A program made the position numbers and the translations under genes. Positions 45,597-53,954 of a stretch of DNA of 64,000 nucleotides are shown here, one piece after another; position 1 is the stretch's first letter, and each line of letters starts with the position of its first letter. The stretch spans positions 4,092,001 to 4,156,000 of the forward strand of contig NZ_AP028461.1 of assembly GCF_033097365.1 (NCBI RefSeq), given 5' to 3'. Below the pieces are notes generated by a model, which was not told the origin of the DNA, did no database searches, and saw nothing but the letters and a program-made list of their open reading frames with translations. This DNA comes from Actinoplanes sichuanensis (GTDB taxonomy: Bacteria; Actinomycetota; Actinomycetes; Mycobacteriales; Micromonosporaceae).

Positions 45597-45814
45597 CTAG
45601 TCTGTATAGCAGAGAACCATGCATCACACACAACCCCGTGATCATGCGCATTGTCATCGATACGATCGCCCGCAGCTGCGTCCCGGAGGCCATGGAGGCG
45701 GCGAAGATGTAGTCGGGGTGGCGGTTGAGGTTCTGGATGACCGATGAAGCCTGACGGGGCGAGACCTACCAGTGCCGGGCGGCGGGGCACCGGCCGGTGC
45801 CCCGCCGCCGGCGC

Positions 45815-46315
45815 TCAGGGCTCGATGAAGCGGGCGCTCTGGCCCTCTGTCACCCACGGGTCGCTGCTCGACTCCGCGCTCTGGAGCTTGATCGTGACCG
45901 CGTGCACGTACTGGTCGGCCACCGGGCTGAAGTTGACGTCTTCGAACCAGGTCTGCCCGGTGGGGGCGCAGAAGTCCGAGCCGTAGTCGGTGTAGGTCTG
46001 GATGAACCCGTTGTCGTACTCGACCATCATCTGGACCCGGACGCATTCGTTGCGCGCGTTGTTGACCCAGATCCGTCCGACGAGTGTCGGTTCCCAGACT
46101 CCGGGGGTGTTCATCACCCAGTCGAGGCGGCCGTCGTCGGTCGGCCGGCCGGAGACGTCGTGGAGCCGGCCGTCGCCGAAGTCGAAGTGCGGCTCGGTGA
46201 TCTTGAACTCGTCGACCCGGTAGACCGTCGCGTGCGCGACCCCGGCGATGCCCAGGCCCATGGTGACGGCCAGTCCGACCACCAGGGCGCGTAGTCCCGT
46301 TCTCTGCCAACGCAT
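45815..46315 (-). CDS. secreted protein with upstream 11-bp repeats
   Basis: A 166-residue protein with a signal peptide (GLRALVVGLAVTMGLGIAGVAHA) and a beta-rich mature part (VGRIWVNNARNECVRVQMMV) containing two cysteines. Strong RBS (AGGAGG, 8 bases before the ATG). Direct repeats at 46384-46416 lie about 70 bases upstream, so it is a candidate target of the divergent BTAD regulator. No family recognised. Confidence 0.8.
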   Translation of the reverse strand: MRWQRTGLRALVVGLAVTMGLGIAGVAHATVYRVDEFKITEPHFDFGDGRLHDVSGRPTDDGRLDWVMNTPGVWEPTLVGRIWVNNARNECVRVQMMVEYDNGFIQTYTDYGSDFCAPTGQTWFEDVNFSPVADQYVHAVTIKLQSAESSSDPWVTEGQSARFIEP

Positions 46316-46383
46316 TTCCGATTCCTCCTGCTCGTGGCCCCGGTCCGGTGACCGGGCCTGCGCGATGAGTGTCGGAAGGAGTC

Positions 46384-46416
46384 CTCATCGTGGTGTCAGC
46401 ACCGCGTCAGTGCTCG
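46384..46416. promoter_or_regulatory. 11-bp-spaced direct repeats, candidate BTAD box 1
   Basis: Units begin CTCAT (46384), GTCAG (46395) and GTCAG (46406). The spacing is exactly 11 bases, one DNA turn, as for SARP/BTAD binding sites. Located between the secreted-protein gene and the regulator gene. Confidence 0.55.
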
Positions 46417-46525
46417 CGACGTCCCGCGGATCGTCTGTGGCGGGTTGGCGACCAATCGGTGCTGTCGTCGCCGATTCGTGCTGCGATTGACGGCGATGGA
46501 TCGGCGGCGAGGGACGGGGGTCGGC

Positions 46526-49500
46526 ATGGCGGAACAGGCCCGTCGCAGGCGCTGTTTCGTCTATGTGGCCGCGGCCGGATACGGCAAGACGACGACGCTC
46601 GAGGCGCTGTGCGCGGACGGCGCGGGGACGTATCGGACGGCCGAGGCGTTGCTGGCTGCGCCGTACCGTCATCCGCAGTCAAATCCGGCCCGGTTGGTCG
46701 TCGACGATCTGTGTGCGTTGCCCGTGCCGGCGCAGCGGCGGCTGGCCCGCGATCTGGCGACGTTGCCGGCCGATGTGGAGCTCTGGTTGGCGGCACGTCG
46801 GCCGCCGGCTCCGGAGTTCTACGCCGCGCTGTCGGGTGCGGCCGTGGAACGTGGTGCCGCCGACCTGGCGCTGTCGCTCGACCAGGTGGCGCGGGTCCTG
46901 CGCGAGGAGCACGGCATCGTCGACGCCGAGGTGGCCGTGCTGGTGTACGACGTGACGGCGGGATGGCCCGCGCTGGTCCAGTTCGCCGGTGAGGCGTTGG
47001 CCCGGCAGGGGGTCGGCGCGCAGGAGCTGCTCGCGGCGATCACCGCCCCGGGCACAGAGGCCGCGAACTGGCTCGGCGAGCAGGTGCTGGCCGAGCAGCC
47101 GGAGGGCGCCGCCGGACTGTTGGAGGCGGCCGTCGCGCTCGACCCGGTGGCCGACGGGCTGTGTCTGGGCCTGGCCGACGCGGGGCTGCTCGACACCGGG
47201 ATGCCGGGTACGCCGCTGGACTCGCTGCGATGGCTGAACCGTGCGGGTCTGCTCGTGGCGCGCGGCGGTACGGCGTCGCGACTGGTGCCGGCAGTGTCGG
47301 CGGTGCTCGGGCATCGGCGCCGGTCCGGCTGTGCGGGCACCGGCAGGCCCTCCGACGCCTTCGTCGACTTCGCCGTCGCCTGGTATTCGCGCCACCGGCA
47401 GCCCCTTGCCGCGGCGGCGCTGCTGCATCGCGCGGGGCGGCCGGCGCGATGTGCGGCCGTGCTCGCCGAACACGGTGACCGGATGCTGGCCGCCGGCGGC
47501 GGGGCCGAGGTGGTGCGGCTGCTGCGGTCGATCCCGGAGGAGCACTGGTCGTTCGAGTTGCGGCTGGTGCACGGTGACGCGCTGCGGATGACCGGTGACG
47601 TCGCCGGGGCGCTGCGGGTGTTCGCCGCGCTGCTGCGGGATCCGGTCCGCGGTGGTGACGCCGGGCTGCGGTGGCGGGCGGCGATGGTGCATTACATGCG
47701 CGGCGAATACCCGACGGCGCTGGAGCTGTGCACGGTGCCCGTCGAGGCCGGGCGCAGCGTCGACGGGGTGCTGCTGTCGGCCTGCCGGGCCAGCGCGTTG
47801 GCGATGCTGGGTCGGGCCGCCGAGTCGACTGCGGTGGCGGCGGAGGCGGTGCGCTGCGCGGAGGGGCTCGGCGACGATCGGGCGAAGGCGGCCGCGCACA
47901 TCGCCGCCGCGCTCGGTGGTGTGGGTGCCCGGCGTGACGAGCATCTGGCCGCCGCGTTCGAGGCGGCGCAGCGCGCCGACGACGTGGTCACCGTGGTCCG
48001 GGTGCTGGTGAACCGGGCCGAAGGGCTGATCCGTGACGCCAAGTATCCGGAGGCGTCGCGGGTCGCCGCGCGGGCGGTGCACACCGCGGAGCACAAGTGT
48101 CCGCCGGGGCTGCTGGTGTCGGCGCTGTCCAACGCCGGTGACGCGTTGCTGCGGCTGGGCCGCTACGACGAGGCCGAACGGCATTTCGAGCGGGTCGTCG
48201 CGGTGTCGCACCGGGTCGGTCTGAGCCGTGCGGCGTCCGGGTTGTGGGGTATCGCCGAGGTCCGGCGGCAGCTGGGCCGGCGTGAGCAGAGCCGGACGGC
48301 GTTCGAGGAGGCGGTCGACGCGGCGCGTGCGGTCGCTGACACGCAGGTGCTCGTGCCGGCGTTGGCCGGTCTCACCCGGGTGTTGTTGGACGGGCCGGAT
48401 CCCGATCTTGCGGCGGCTCGTCGCGCGGCCGAGGAGGCCGAGCGGGCCGCGCCGGAGATCCTGTCGCCTCTCGCTCTGGTGGCCGCCGGGTGGGTCGCGT
48501 TCGCGGAGGGGGCGCTGCCGGTCGCGCAGCAGCGGGCGGCCGCGGCGGTGACCGCCGCGCGGGCGAGTCGGCGCGCCGATTGTCTGGCCACCGCGCTCGA
48601 GCTGGTCGCCGCGGTGAGCATCGACACCGGCGGTGCGGTGGCGGCGTTGCGGGAGGCGGAGGCGATCTGGCGGGCCGCGGGTGCGGTGCCCGCCGCGGAT
48701 CGGGCGGTGGTGCTGCTCGGTCGGGTGCCCGGCGCCGACGGCGCGCAGCGTTCGGCGGCGAAGGCCGCCGAACGGCGGCTGGTGGAGCTGGGGGTGCCGG
48801 CTGTCGACGGTGCCCGCCTGCCGGCGGGTGAGGACAGGTCGACACCGGTGCGGGTGCGGGTTCTGGGCGGGTTCGAGGTGTACGTCGACGGCCGGCCGGT
48901 GCCGCTGCCCGCGTGGCGTTCCCGGCAGGCGCGGTCGCTGGTCAAGATCCTCGTCGCGCGACGTGGCCGGCCGGTCCCGCGCCTGGAGCTGCGCGAGCTT
49001 CTCTGGCCCGATGACGAGGCACATCGTACGGCGCATCGGTTGTCGGTGTTGTTGTCCGTGGTTCGCACGGTGTTGGATCCGGCGCGCCGCTGGCCGACCG
49101 ACCACCATGTCCGGGCCGATCTGGCGGGGATCTCGCTCGACGTCGGGCATGTGGCGGTCGACGTCGAGGAGTTGCTGAGCGACGCGGCGCACGCGGCACT
49201 GCTGGTCCGGACCGGTGATCGGGCACAGGCACGGGAGGTGCTCGTCGAGCTCGATCGGTTGTATCGCGGTGACGCGTTCGGTGACGAGCCGTACGAGGAG
49301 TGGGCGGACGGGCTGCGCGAGGAGGCGCGTGCGGTGTGGCTGCGTGCGCTGCGCGACCTCGCGGGGCTCAGCCGGGCCGCCGGTGATCTGGACCAGGCGG
49401 TGACCTATCTGGTGCGGTTGCTCGCCATCGACGCGTATGACGAGGTGGTGCACCGCGGCCTGGTCGAGGTTCTGGTGCGGGCCGGCCGGCACGGCGAGGC

Positions 49501-49588
49501 CCGGCGGGCCTTCGACCGCTGGTGCCAGGCCATGCGCTCGATCGACGCGCCGGTGCCGACCGTCAGAGTCCTCGCCGGCCGGCCCTGA
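46526..49588 (+). CDS. large ATPase-BTAD transcriptional regulator
   Basis: A 1020-residue protein: N-terminal STAND/MalT-like ATPase (P-loop AAAGYGKTTTLEAL, Walker B RLVVDDLCALP), a long helical TPR-like middle (repeated RAxxxGDV-type units), and at the C-terminus an OmpR-type winged helix (VRVLGGFEVYVDGRPVPLPAWRSRQA) plus the BTAD bacterial transcriptional activation domain (LDRLYRGDAFGDEPYEEWADGLREEARAVWLRALRD). BTAD proteins activate transcription from 11-bp-spaced direct repeats. It is divergent from the secreted-protein gene with repeats in between. ATG 46526 has a GACGGGGG RBS; an alternative start is at 46496. Confidence 0.85.
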   Translation: MAEQARRRRCFVYVAAAGYGKTTTLEALCADGAGTYRTAEALLAAPYRHPQSNPARLVVDDLCALPVPAQRRLARDLATLPADVELWLAARRPPAPEFYAALSGAAVERGAADLALSLDQVARVLREEHGIVDAEVAVLVYDVTAGWPALVQFAGEALARQGVGAQELLAAITAPGTEAANWLGEQVLAEQPEGAAGLLEAAVALDPVADGLCLGLADAGLLDTGMPGTPLDSLRWLNRAGLLVARGGTASRLVPAVSAVLGHRRRSGCAGTGRPSDAFVDFAVAWYSRHRQPLAAAALLHRAGRPARCAAVLAEHGDRMLAAGGGAEVVRLLRSIPEEHWSFELRLVHGDALRMTGDVAGALRVFAALLRDPVRGGDAGLRWRAAMVHYMRGEYPTALELCTVPVEAGRSVDGVLLSACRASALAMLGRAAESTAVAAEAVRCAEGLGDDRAKAAAHIAAALGGVGARRDEHLAAAFEAAQRADDVVTVVRVLVNRAEGLIRDAKYPEASRVAARAVHTAEHKCPPGLLVSALSNAGDALLRLGRYDEAERHFERVVAVSHRVGLSRAASGLWGIAEVRRQLGRREQSRTAFEEAVDAARAVADTQVLVPALAGLTRVLLDGPDPDLAAARRAAEEAERAAPEILSPLALVAAGWVAFAEGALPVAQQRAAAAVTAARASRRADCLATALELVAAVSIDTGGAVAALREAEAIWRAAGAVPAADRAVVLLGRVPGADGAQRSAAKAAERRLVELGVPAVDGARLPAGEDRSTPVRVRVLGGFEVYVDGRPVPLPAWRSRQARSLVKILVARRGRPVPRLELRELLWPDDEAHRTAHRLSVLLSVVRTVLDPARRWPTDHHVRADLAGISLDVGHVAVDVEELLSDAAHAALLVRTGDRAQAREVLVELDRLYRGDAFGDEPYEEWADGLREEARAVWLRALRDLAGLSRAAGDLDQAVTYLVRLLAIDAYDEVVHRGLVEVLVRAGRHGEARRAFDRWCQAMRSIDAPVPTVRVLAGRP

Positions 49589-49597
49589 CGGCTTCAC

Positions 49598-50086
49598 TCA
49601 CTTCAGGAAGGGCTCGCTGGCGCACCGGACGAAATACTGGACGATGTCGAAGTACGCGTAAACCTGCGCGGATTCGACGTCACAGATGTTGGAACCGGTG
49701 CCGCCGTAGCCGGTGTCGTAGCCCTCCTCACCGAACAGGAGGTCGTCGGCGGCGCCGCCGACGAGCACGTCGGCGCCCTTGTCGCCGTAGAGGTCGTCGC
49801 AGCCGTCGTCGCCGTACAGGGTGTCGTCGCCGGGGTCGCCGTGGATCACGTCGTTGCCGCCGCCGCCGTGGATCACGTCGTTGCCGCCGTGACCGCGGAT
49901 CAGGTCGTCGCGGGAGGTGCCGGTGAGCACGTCGTCGCCGGAGGTGCCCTCGATGACGAAGCCGGTCCCGCCTGATTCACACAGGGGGATCGCGGCCGCC
50001 GGTCCCGCACCCGAGAGTGTGAGACCGGCGGTGGTGAGGATGGTCGCGCTCAGCAAGGCCATTGACTTGCGCAGGTTCTCGGTCAT
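49598..50086 (-). CDS. secreted RTX-repeat protein
   Basis: A 162-residue protein with a signal peptide (ALLSATILTTAGLTLSGAGPAAA) and RTX-type nonapeptide repeats GGxGNDxIx (GHGGNDVIHGGGGNDVIHGD), which bind calcium and form a beta-roll. A C-terminal tail has two cysteines. Two 11-bp-spaced repeats lie upstream. Function unknown; no enzymatic domain. Confidence 0.85.
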   Translation of the reverse strand: MTENLRKSMALLSATILTTAGLTLSGAGPAAAIPLCESGGTGFVIEGTSGDDVLTGTSRDDLIRGHGGNDVIHGGGGNDVIHGDPGDDTLYGDDGCDDLYGDKGADVLVGGAADDLLFGEEGYDTGYGGTGSNICDVESAQVYAYFDIVQYFVRCASEPFLK

Positions 50087-50108
50087 GCGGGCAACATCCC
50101 ACCGGACC

Positions 50109-50130
50109 GTCATCGTGGCGTCAGTACGGC
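50109..50130. promoter_or_regulatory. 11-bp-spaced direct repeats, candidate BTAD box 2
   Basis: GTCAT at 50109 and GTCAG at 50120, 11 bases apart, directly upstream of the RTX gene starting at 50086. Confidence 0.5.
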
Positions 50131-50148
50131 GCCGGCCGTACCCGGTGA

Positions 50149-50859
50149 TCAGCAGTTGATCTGGGTTTCGGTGGCCGGGCTGCAGACGTCGACGCCGCCG
50201 GCCGGTCCGCCGTTGCCGGTGTCGGTGCCCGCCTCGCCGTCCATCGCGTCGTCGCCGTCGTTGCCGCGTACGACGTCGTCGCCGTCGCCGCCGAACAGGT
50301 CGTCGTCACCGAAGCCGCCGTTGAGCACGTCGTCGCCGGCGTCGCCGTCGAGGCGGTCGTTCTGTTCGTTGCCGGCGAGTTCGTCGTCGCCCGCTCCCCC
50401 GCGGATCCGGTCCCGGCCATCGCCGCCGTTGAGAGTGTCGGCGCCGGTGCCGCCGGTCAGGGTGTCGTCGTCCTCGTTGCCGTTGACGGTGTCGTCGCCG
50501 TCACCGCCGTCGGCGAGGTCGTCGCACTGGTTGCCGAAGATCAGGTCGTCGCCGTCCTCGCCGCTGATGTCGTCGGTGCCGTCGCCGCCGAGGATGGTGT
50601 CGTTGCCGGCACCGCCGAGGATGACGTCGTTGCCGCCGCGTCCGTCGATGAAGTCGGCGCCGCCGCGTCCGTCGATGATGTCGTCGAACGGCGTGCCGAT
50701 GAGGTTGTTGGGCAGGACGTCACCGATGAGGATCAGACCGGGTCCCTGCGCCTGGCAGTGCGGGTCGTCGTTGGCGTAGGCGGGTGCGGCGCCCGCCGCC
50801 AGCGTGGCTGCGGCGAGTAGGAACGCGGCGGTTGTGGCCAGGGTCTTTCGTGTGTTCAT
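50149..50859 (-). CDS. secreted RTX-repeat protein
   Basis: A 236-residue protein: signal peptide (LATTAAFLLAAATLAAGAAPAYA) and about 14 RTX units (GGAGNDTILGGDGTDDISGED), Gly/Asp-rich and likely calcium-binding. Ends with two cysteines. Strong RBS (GGAGG). An array of at least three 11-bp repeats lies upstream. Confidence 0.85.
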   Translation of the reverse strand: MNTRKTLATTAAFLLAAATLAAGAAPAYANDDPHCQAQGPGLILIGDVLPNNLIGTPFDDIIDGRGGADFIDGRGGNDVILGGAGNDTILGGDGTDDISGEDGDDLIFGNQCDDLADGGDGDDTVNGNEDDDTLTGGTGADTLNGGDGRDRIRGGAGDDELAGNEQNDRLDGDAGDDVLNGGFGDDDLFGGDGDDVVRGNDGDDAMDGEAGTDTGNGGPAGGVDVCSPATETQINC

Positions 50860-50948
50860 GAAGGTGCCTCCAGAGACGCTGCGCCGGGCCCGTGTGGTGC
50901 GGGTCCGAGCCGCCGAATGCGGCGACAGGCAGAGCGTCGCGGGGACCC

Positions 50949-50992
50949 GTCAGCGCGGTGTCAGTGCGCCGTCATCATCGCGTCGTCAGCCC
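50949..50992. promoter_or_regulatory. 11-bp-spaced direct repeats, candidate BTAD box 3
   Basis: GTCAG at 50949 and 50960, GTCAT at 50971, and a further GTC at 50982, all with 11-base spacing, about 90 bases upstream of the RTX gene start. Confidence 0.6.
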
Positions 50993-53763
50993 GGGATGGC
51001 GGGCTGATCGCGCGGCGGGAGGACACGGGCGGGGGACGGCTCTCGCTGTAGGAGCCACTGTTGCAACTCGAGATGGCGGAACTGGTAGGCCGAACCGCTG
51101 GTCCGCAGGAGCCCGGCGGCGGCGGCCCAGCGCAGGAACGCGGTGAACGTCAACGGGAGTCTGCCGCGGGCGACCGCGATGCCCCAACCGATCGCGAAGC
51201 GAAACCACGACCGCCTGCCGAAGAGACCGAAACCGGCTCCGGCGGCGACCGCCGCGAACGCCGCCGGCATCGGGTCCACGGTGGTCAGCCCGACGGCCCG
51301 CACCGCCCCGAACGCCAGGGCGAAGAAGGTCGGTACGCCGATCACGACCGCCGTCTGCACGGCGGAGATCAGGTCATCCTGCACGACGGCCATCGGCAGT
51401 TGTGGCCTGGCGTCCGCGGGCAAAGGGTCACGGCGGAGAACCGCGATGGCGGCTCCGGCGACCAGGCAGCCGGCGAGGCCGAGCAGACCTGCGTAGGCCA
51501 TGGGGTCCACGTACTCATACGGGCCATCGATGGTGACGGCGGCCAGACCGACGCACAGGCCGGTGGCGGACCCGACGACCGCTCCCCCACCGTGGCGGCG
51601 CACGGCGGCCAGTAGGCCGGAGACGACTCCCGCCCCGATGCCGACGACCATGCCGATCTCACGCGCGGTGACGAATGAGCCGGCGAAGGCCTCGCCCAGG
51701 ACCTCCGCGAGCCAGATGGGCAGGGCGATGACGCCCGCACCGGCCGGGAGAGCCAGAGACCTGCGGAAGTGCGGGAGGGCGGCGAATCGGCCGGCGAGCT
51801 CGCCGGTCCAGTGGAAGCACGCGGCCAGGCAACCCGTCCACAGCAGGAGGTAGGTCAACTGGTAGCCGACGACCTCCAGATTGAGCCGTGGCAGGTAGAG
51901 GAACTCGGAGAGCAGGGTGATCAGGGACAGCCCGAGCACCGTACCGGCCCGGAGGACGCCTCGCAGGCGGCTCCACACAAGGCCACCGAGCGCCATGACC
52001 GCGACCACGACCACGGTCATCAGAAGATCGCCCTGGAGATCCGACGACCAGATATCGACATCGAAGGCGTCGGCCGCGCCCCACAGATGCAGGTACGCCG
52101 TGGTGGCGACCACTATGCCGGGTAGCGCGGCACGGAGTCCTCGGCGATAGCGGGGCCACCATCGCCCTTTCGCCTTGGCGCGCGGCACACCGGAGAAGGT
52201 GGTGCCCGAGGCCAGCCAGGCGGCGATGAGCGGCGTACAGACCAGTCCGGCGAAGGGGATGATCTCTCCGAAGACTGCGGCGATGATCGTGCGAGCGCCG
52301 TTGCCGAGGAAGTCGGCCGTCGCGGCCAGCCAATCCGACGGCGTGCCGATGGTCTGCAGCGCGACCACCACGCACGCCGCGGCGACCAGCAGTCCAGCGG
52401 TCCCGGCGTGCAGCAGACGCGGCAGTCGGCTGGTGGCGAACAGTTCATGCGGCACGATGTCGACGACCGGATGGCCGCGGTCGTCCAGGTCGGGGTTTTG
52501 CAGTCGCCGGGCCAGCGTGGTCAGGTATCGGGTGACCTGTTCACTGGTGTATGGAGGCGCTTCGCCTTCCGGGCGGCCGGCCTCGGCCACCTTGGTGGCG
52601 GCGTGTACGTACCCGCCGAGCAGTTCGCGGTGGATACGTGCGCTCGCCGCGGCGGGCAGCTCGTGGTCGGCGCGTTGGAACAGCTCCTGCGGGTCTCGGC
52701 CGGCCTGTACGGCGGTGACGGCGAGGTTGAGCTGCCAGGGTCGGGCGAGCAACGCCCAGAGGACCGCGTTGTCCGGGTCCTTGAGCGAGGTGAGCACCGG
52801 CTGCCAGCGCGCGGCGACGCTGGGCTGTGTCTCGAAGGCCTCCCGTAGGTGGTCGGTGATCTGGTCCGGATCGAGTTCGAGAACACGTACCTCACGGGCC
52901 CCGGCCACTGTCGATTCCCGGTTGCCGAGCTCGGTGTAGCGGGTCTGCCGGCACGTGAGAACCATCCCGCCGGGTTTCTCGCCGACGCGGTGACGCCGGT
53001 TGAGCCAGTCGGTCGCCGCGATGGCACGGACCGGTTCGTCGCCGTCGAGGTCCATCTCGTCGAGGCCGTCGAGGACCGGCAGGATCCGGCCCTGTTCCAC
53101 CAGCTCTTCAGCGCGGGGCACCGGCACTCGATGGTCACGGGCGAGGGTGTCGACGAAGAACCGGCTGATGGGTCGGCTGGTGTCCCAGGCCGCGAGGTTG
53201 AAACGGACCGGCACCGGGCCGCTGTAATCCCGGGCGGGATCCAAGAGCCACAGGATCAGGCGTACGGACGTGACGGTCTTGCCGGATCCTGGTTCGCCGA
53301 CGATCACCAGGCGTGCGCCGCCGCCCGAGGAGGTGTAGAGCTCCCCGATGTCGTCGAGGGTCATCGGCTCGGTGGAGTCGTCGAACACGAAGGAGCTCGC
53401 CATCAGTTCGGGCTGGGGTGACCCGGCGGTGAGGGTGACGTCTACCGGTCGGGTGTGGCTGAGCATGGCGGCCAGGTTGTCGCTCTCCGCCCGTCGGACT
53501 CGTTGGCCCAGCTCGACGCCCCAGTCCGCGACGCCCTGATGGTTGTTCCGGTAGGTCTGCACGAAACGCGCGAGCGCCACCACCGGGATGATGACCGCGA
53601 GGATCAAACTGACGACCTGCGACTGATCGGCGAGTGTGTCGAGCTGGTCGTTGGTGGGGTCGAGCTGGGCCGCCGCCCAGAAGGCGGGCGGCAGCAAGGC
53701 GACGACGACCAGTGCCCACAGTCGCCGGTCGGCCTTGGTGCGGCGCTGCCAGCTGTAACGCAT
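50986..53763 (-). CDS. NACHT ATPase with polytopic membrane domain
   Basis: A 925-residue protein. The N-terminus has two membrane helices (WALVVVALLPPAFWAAAQL and LILAVIIPVVALARF), then a NACHT NTPase with P-loop VIVGEPGSGKTVTSVRL and Walker B LPVLDGLDEMD. The C-terminal half has about ten further membrane helices and ends with a short FRHLELQQWLL segment. STAND proteins of this type are common in actinobacteria; functions are largely unknown, defence or signalling being possible. Confidence 0.85.
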   Translation of the reverse strand: MRYSWQRRTKADRRLWALVVVALLPPAFWAAAQLDPTNDQLDTLADQSQVVSLILAVIIPVVALARFVQTYRNNHQGVADWGVELGQRVRRAESDNLAAMLSHTRPVDVTLTAGSPQPELMASSFVFDDSTEPMTLDDIGELYTSSGGGARLVIVGEPGSGKTVTSVRLILWLLDPARDYSGPVPVRFNLAAWDTSRPISRFFVDTLARDHRVPVPRAEELVEQGRILPVLDGLDEMDLDGDEPVRAIAATDWLNRRHRVGEKPGGMVLTCRQTRYTELGNRESTVAGAREVRVLELDPDQITDHLREAFETQPSVAARWQPVLTSLKDPDNAVLWALLARPWQLNLAVTAVQAGRDPQELFQRADHELPAAASARIHRELLGGYVHAATKVAEAGRPEGEAPPYTSEQVTRYLTTLARRLQNPDLDDRGHPVVDIVPHELFATSRLPRLLHAGTAGLLVAAACVVVALQTIGTPSDWLAATADFLGNGARTIIAAVFGEIIPFAGLVCTPLIAAWLASGTTFSGVPRAKAKGRWWPRYRRGLRAALPGIVVATTAYLHLWGAADAFDVDIWSSDLQGDLLMTVVVVAVMALGGLVWSRLRGVLRAGTVLGLSLITLLSEFLYLPRLNLEVVGYQLTYLLLWTGCLAACFHWTGELAGRFAALPHFRRSLALPAGAGVIALPIWLAEVLGEAFAGSFVTAREIGMVVGIGAGVVSGLLAAVRRHGGGAVVGSATGLCVGLAAVTIDGPYEYVDPMAYAGLLGLAGCLVAGAAIAVLRRDPLPADARPQLPMAVVQDDLISAVQTAVVIGVPTFFALAFGAVRAVGLTTVDPMPAAFAAVAAGAGFGLFGRRSWFRFAIGWGIAVARGRLPLTFTAFLRWAAAAGLLRTSGSAYQFRHLELQQWLLQREPSPARVLPPRDQPAIPG

Positions 53764-53954
53764 GGCGACATTCTGCCTACCGATGATGATCTACGGCATC
53801 GTGTCCCACCGGATTCACCGCATGATCGGACGGGCCGTGAAGCATCGTCGGTGAACCGCAGCCCTGATCTGCTGAGTGACCTGGTGAACGGTCCCGTCCG
53901 GCCTCGTCGGCCGCGCCCGTCTCATGCCGCGTCACGTCGTGTCAGGATGCGATC

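Noticed and set aside
46679..49597. A 972-codon open frame antisense to the BTAD regulator
   Set aside because: Same reason; it has low complexity (Arg, His, Gln) and no domains.
50149..50859. Hemolysin-type toxin activity of the RTX proteins
   Set aside because: Only RTX calcium-binding repeats are present; there is no toxic domain and no type I secretion genes nearby.
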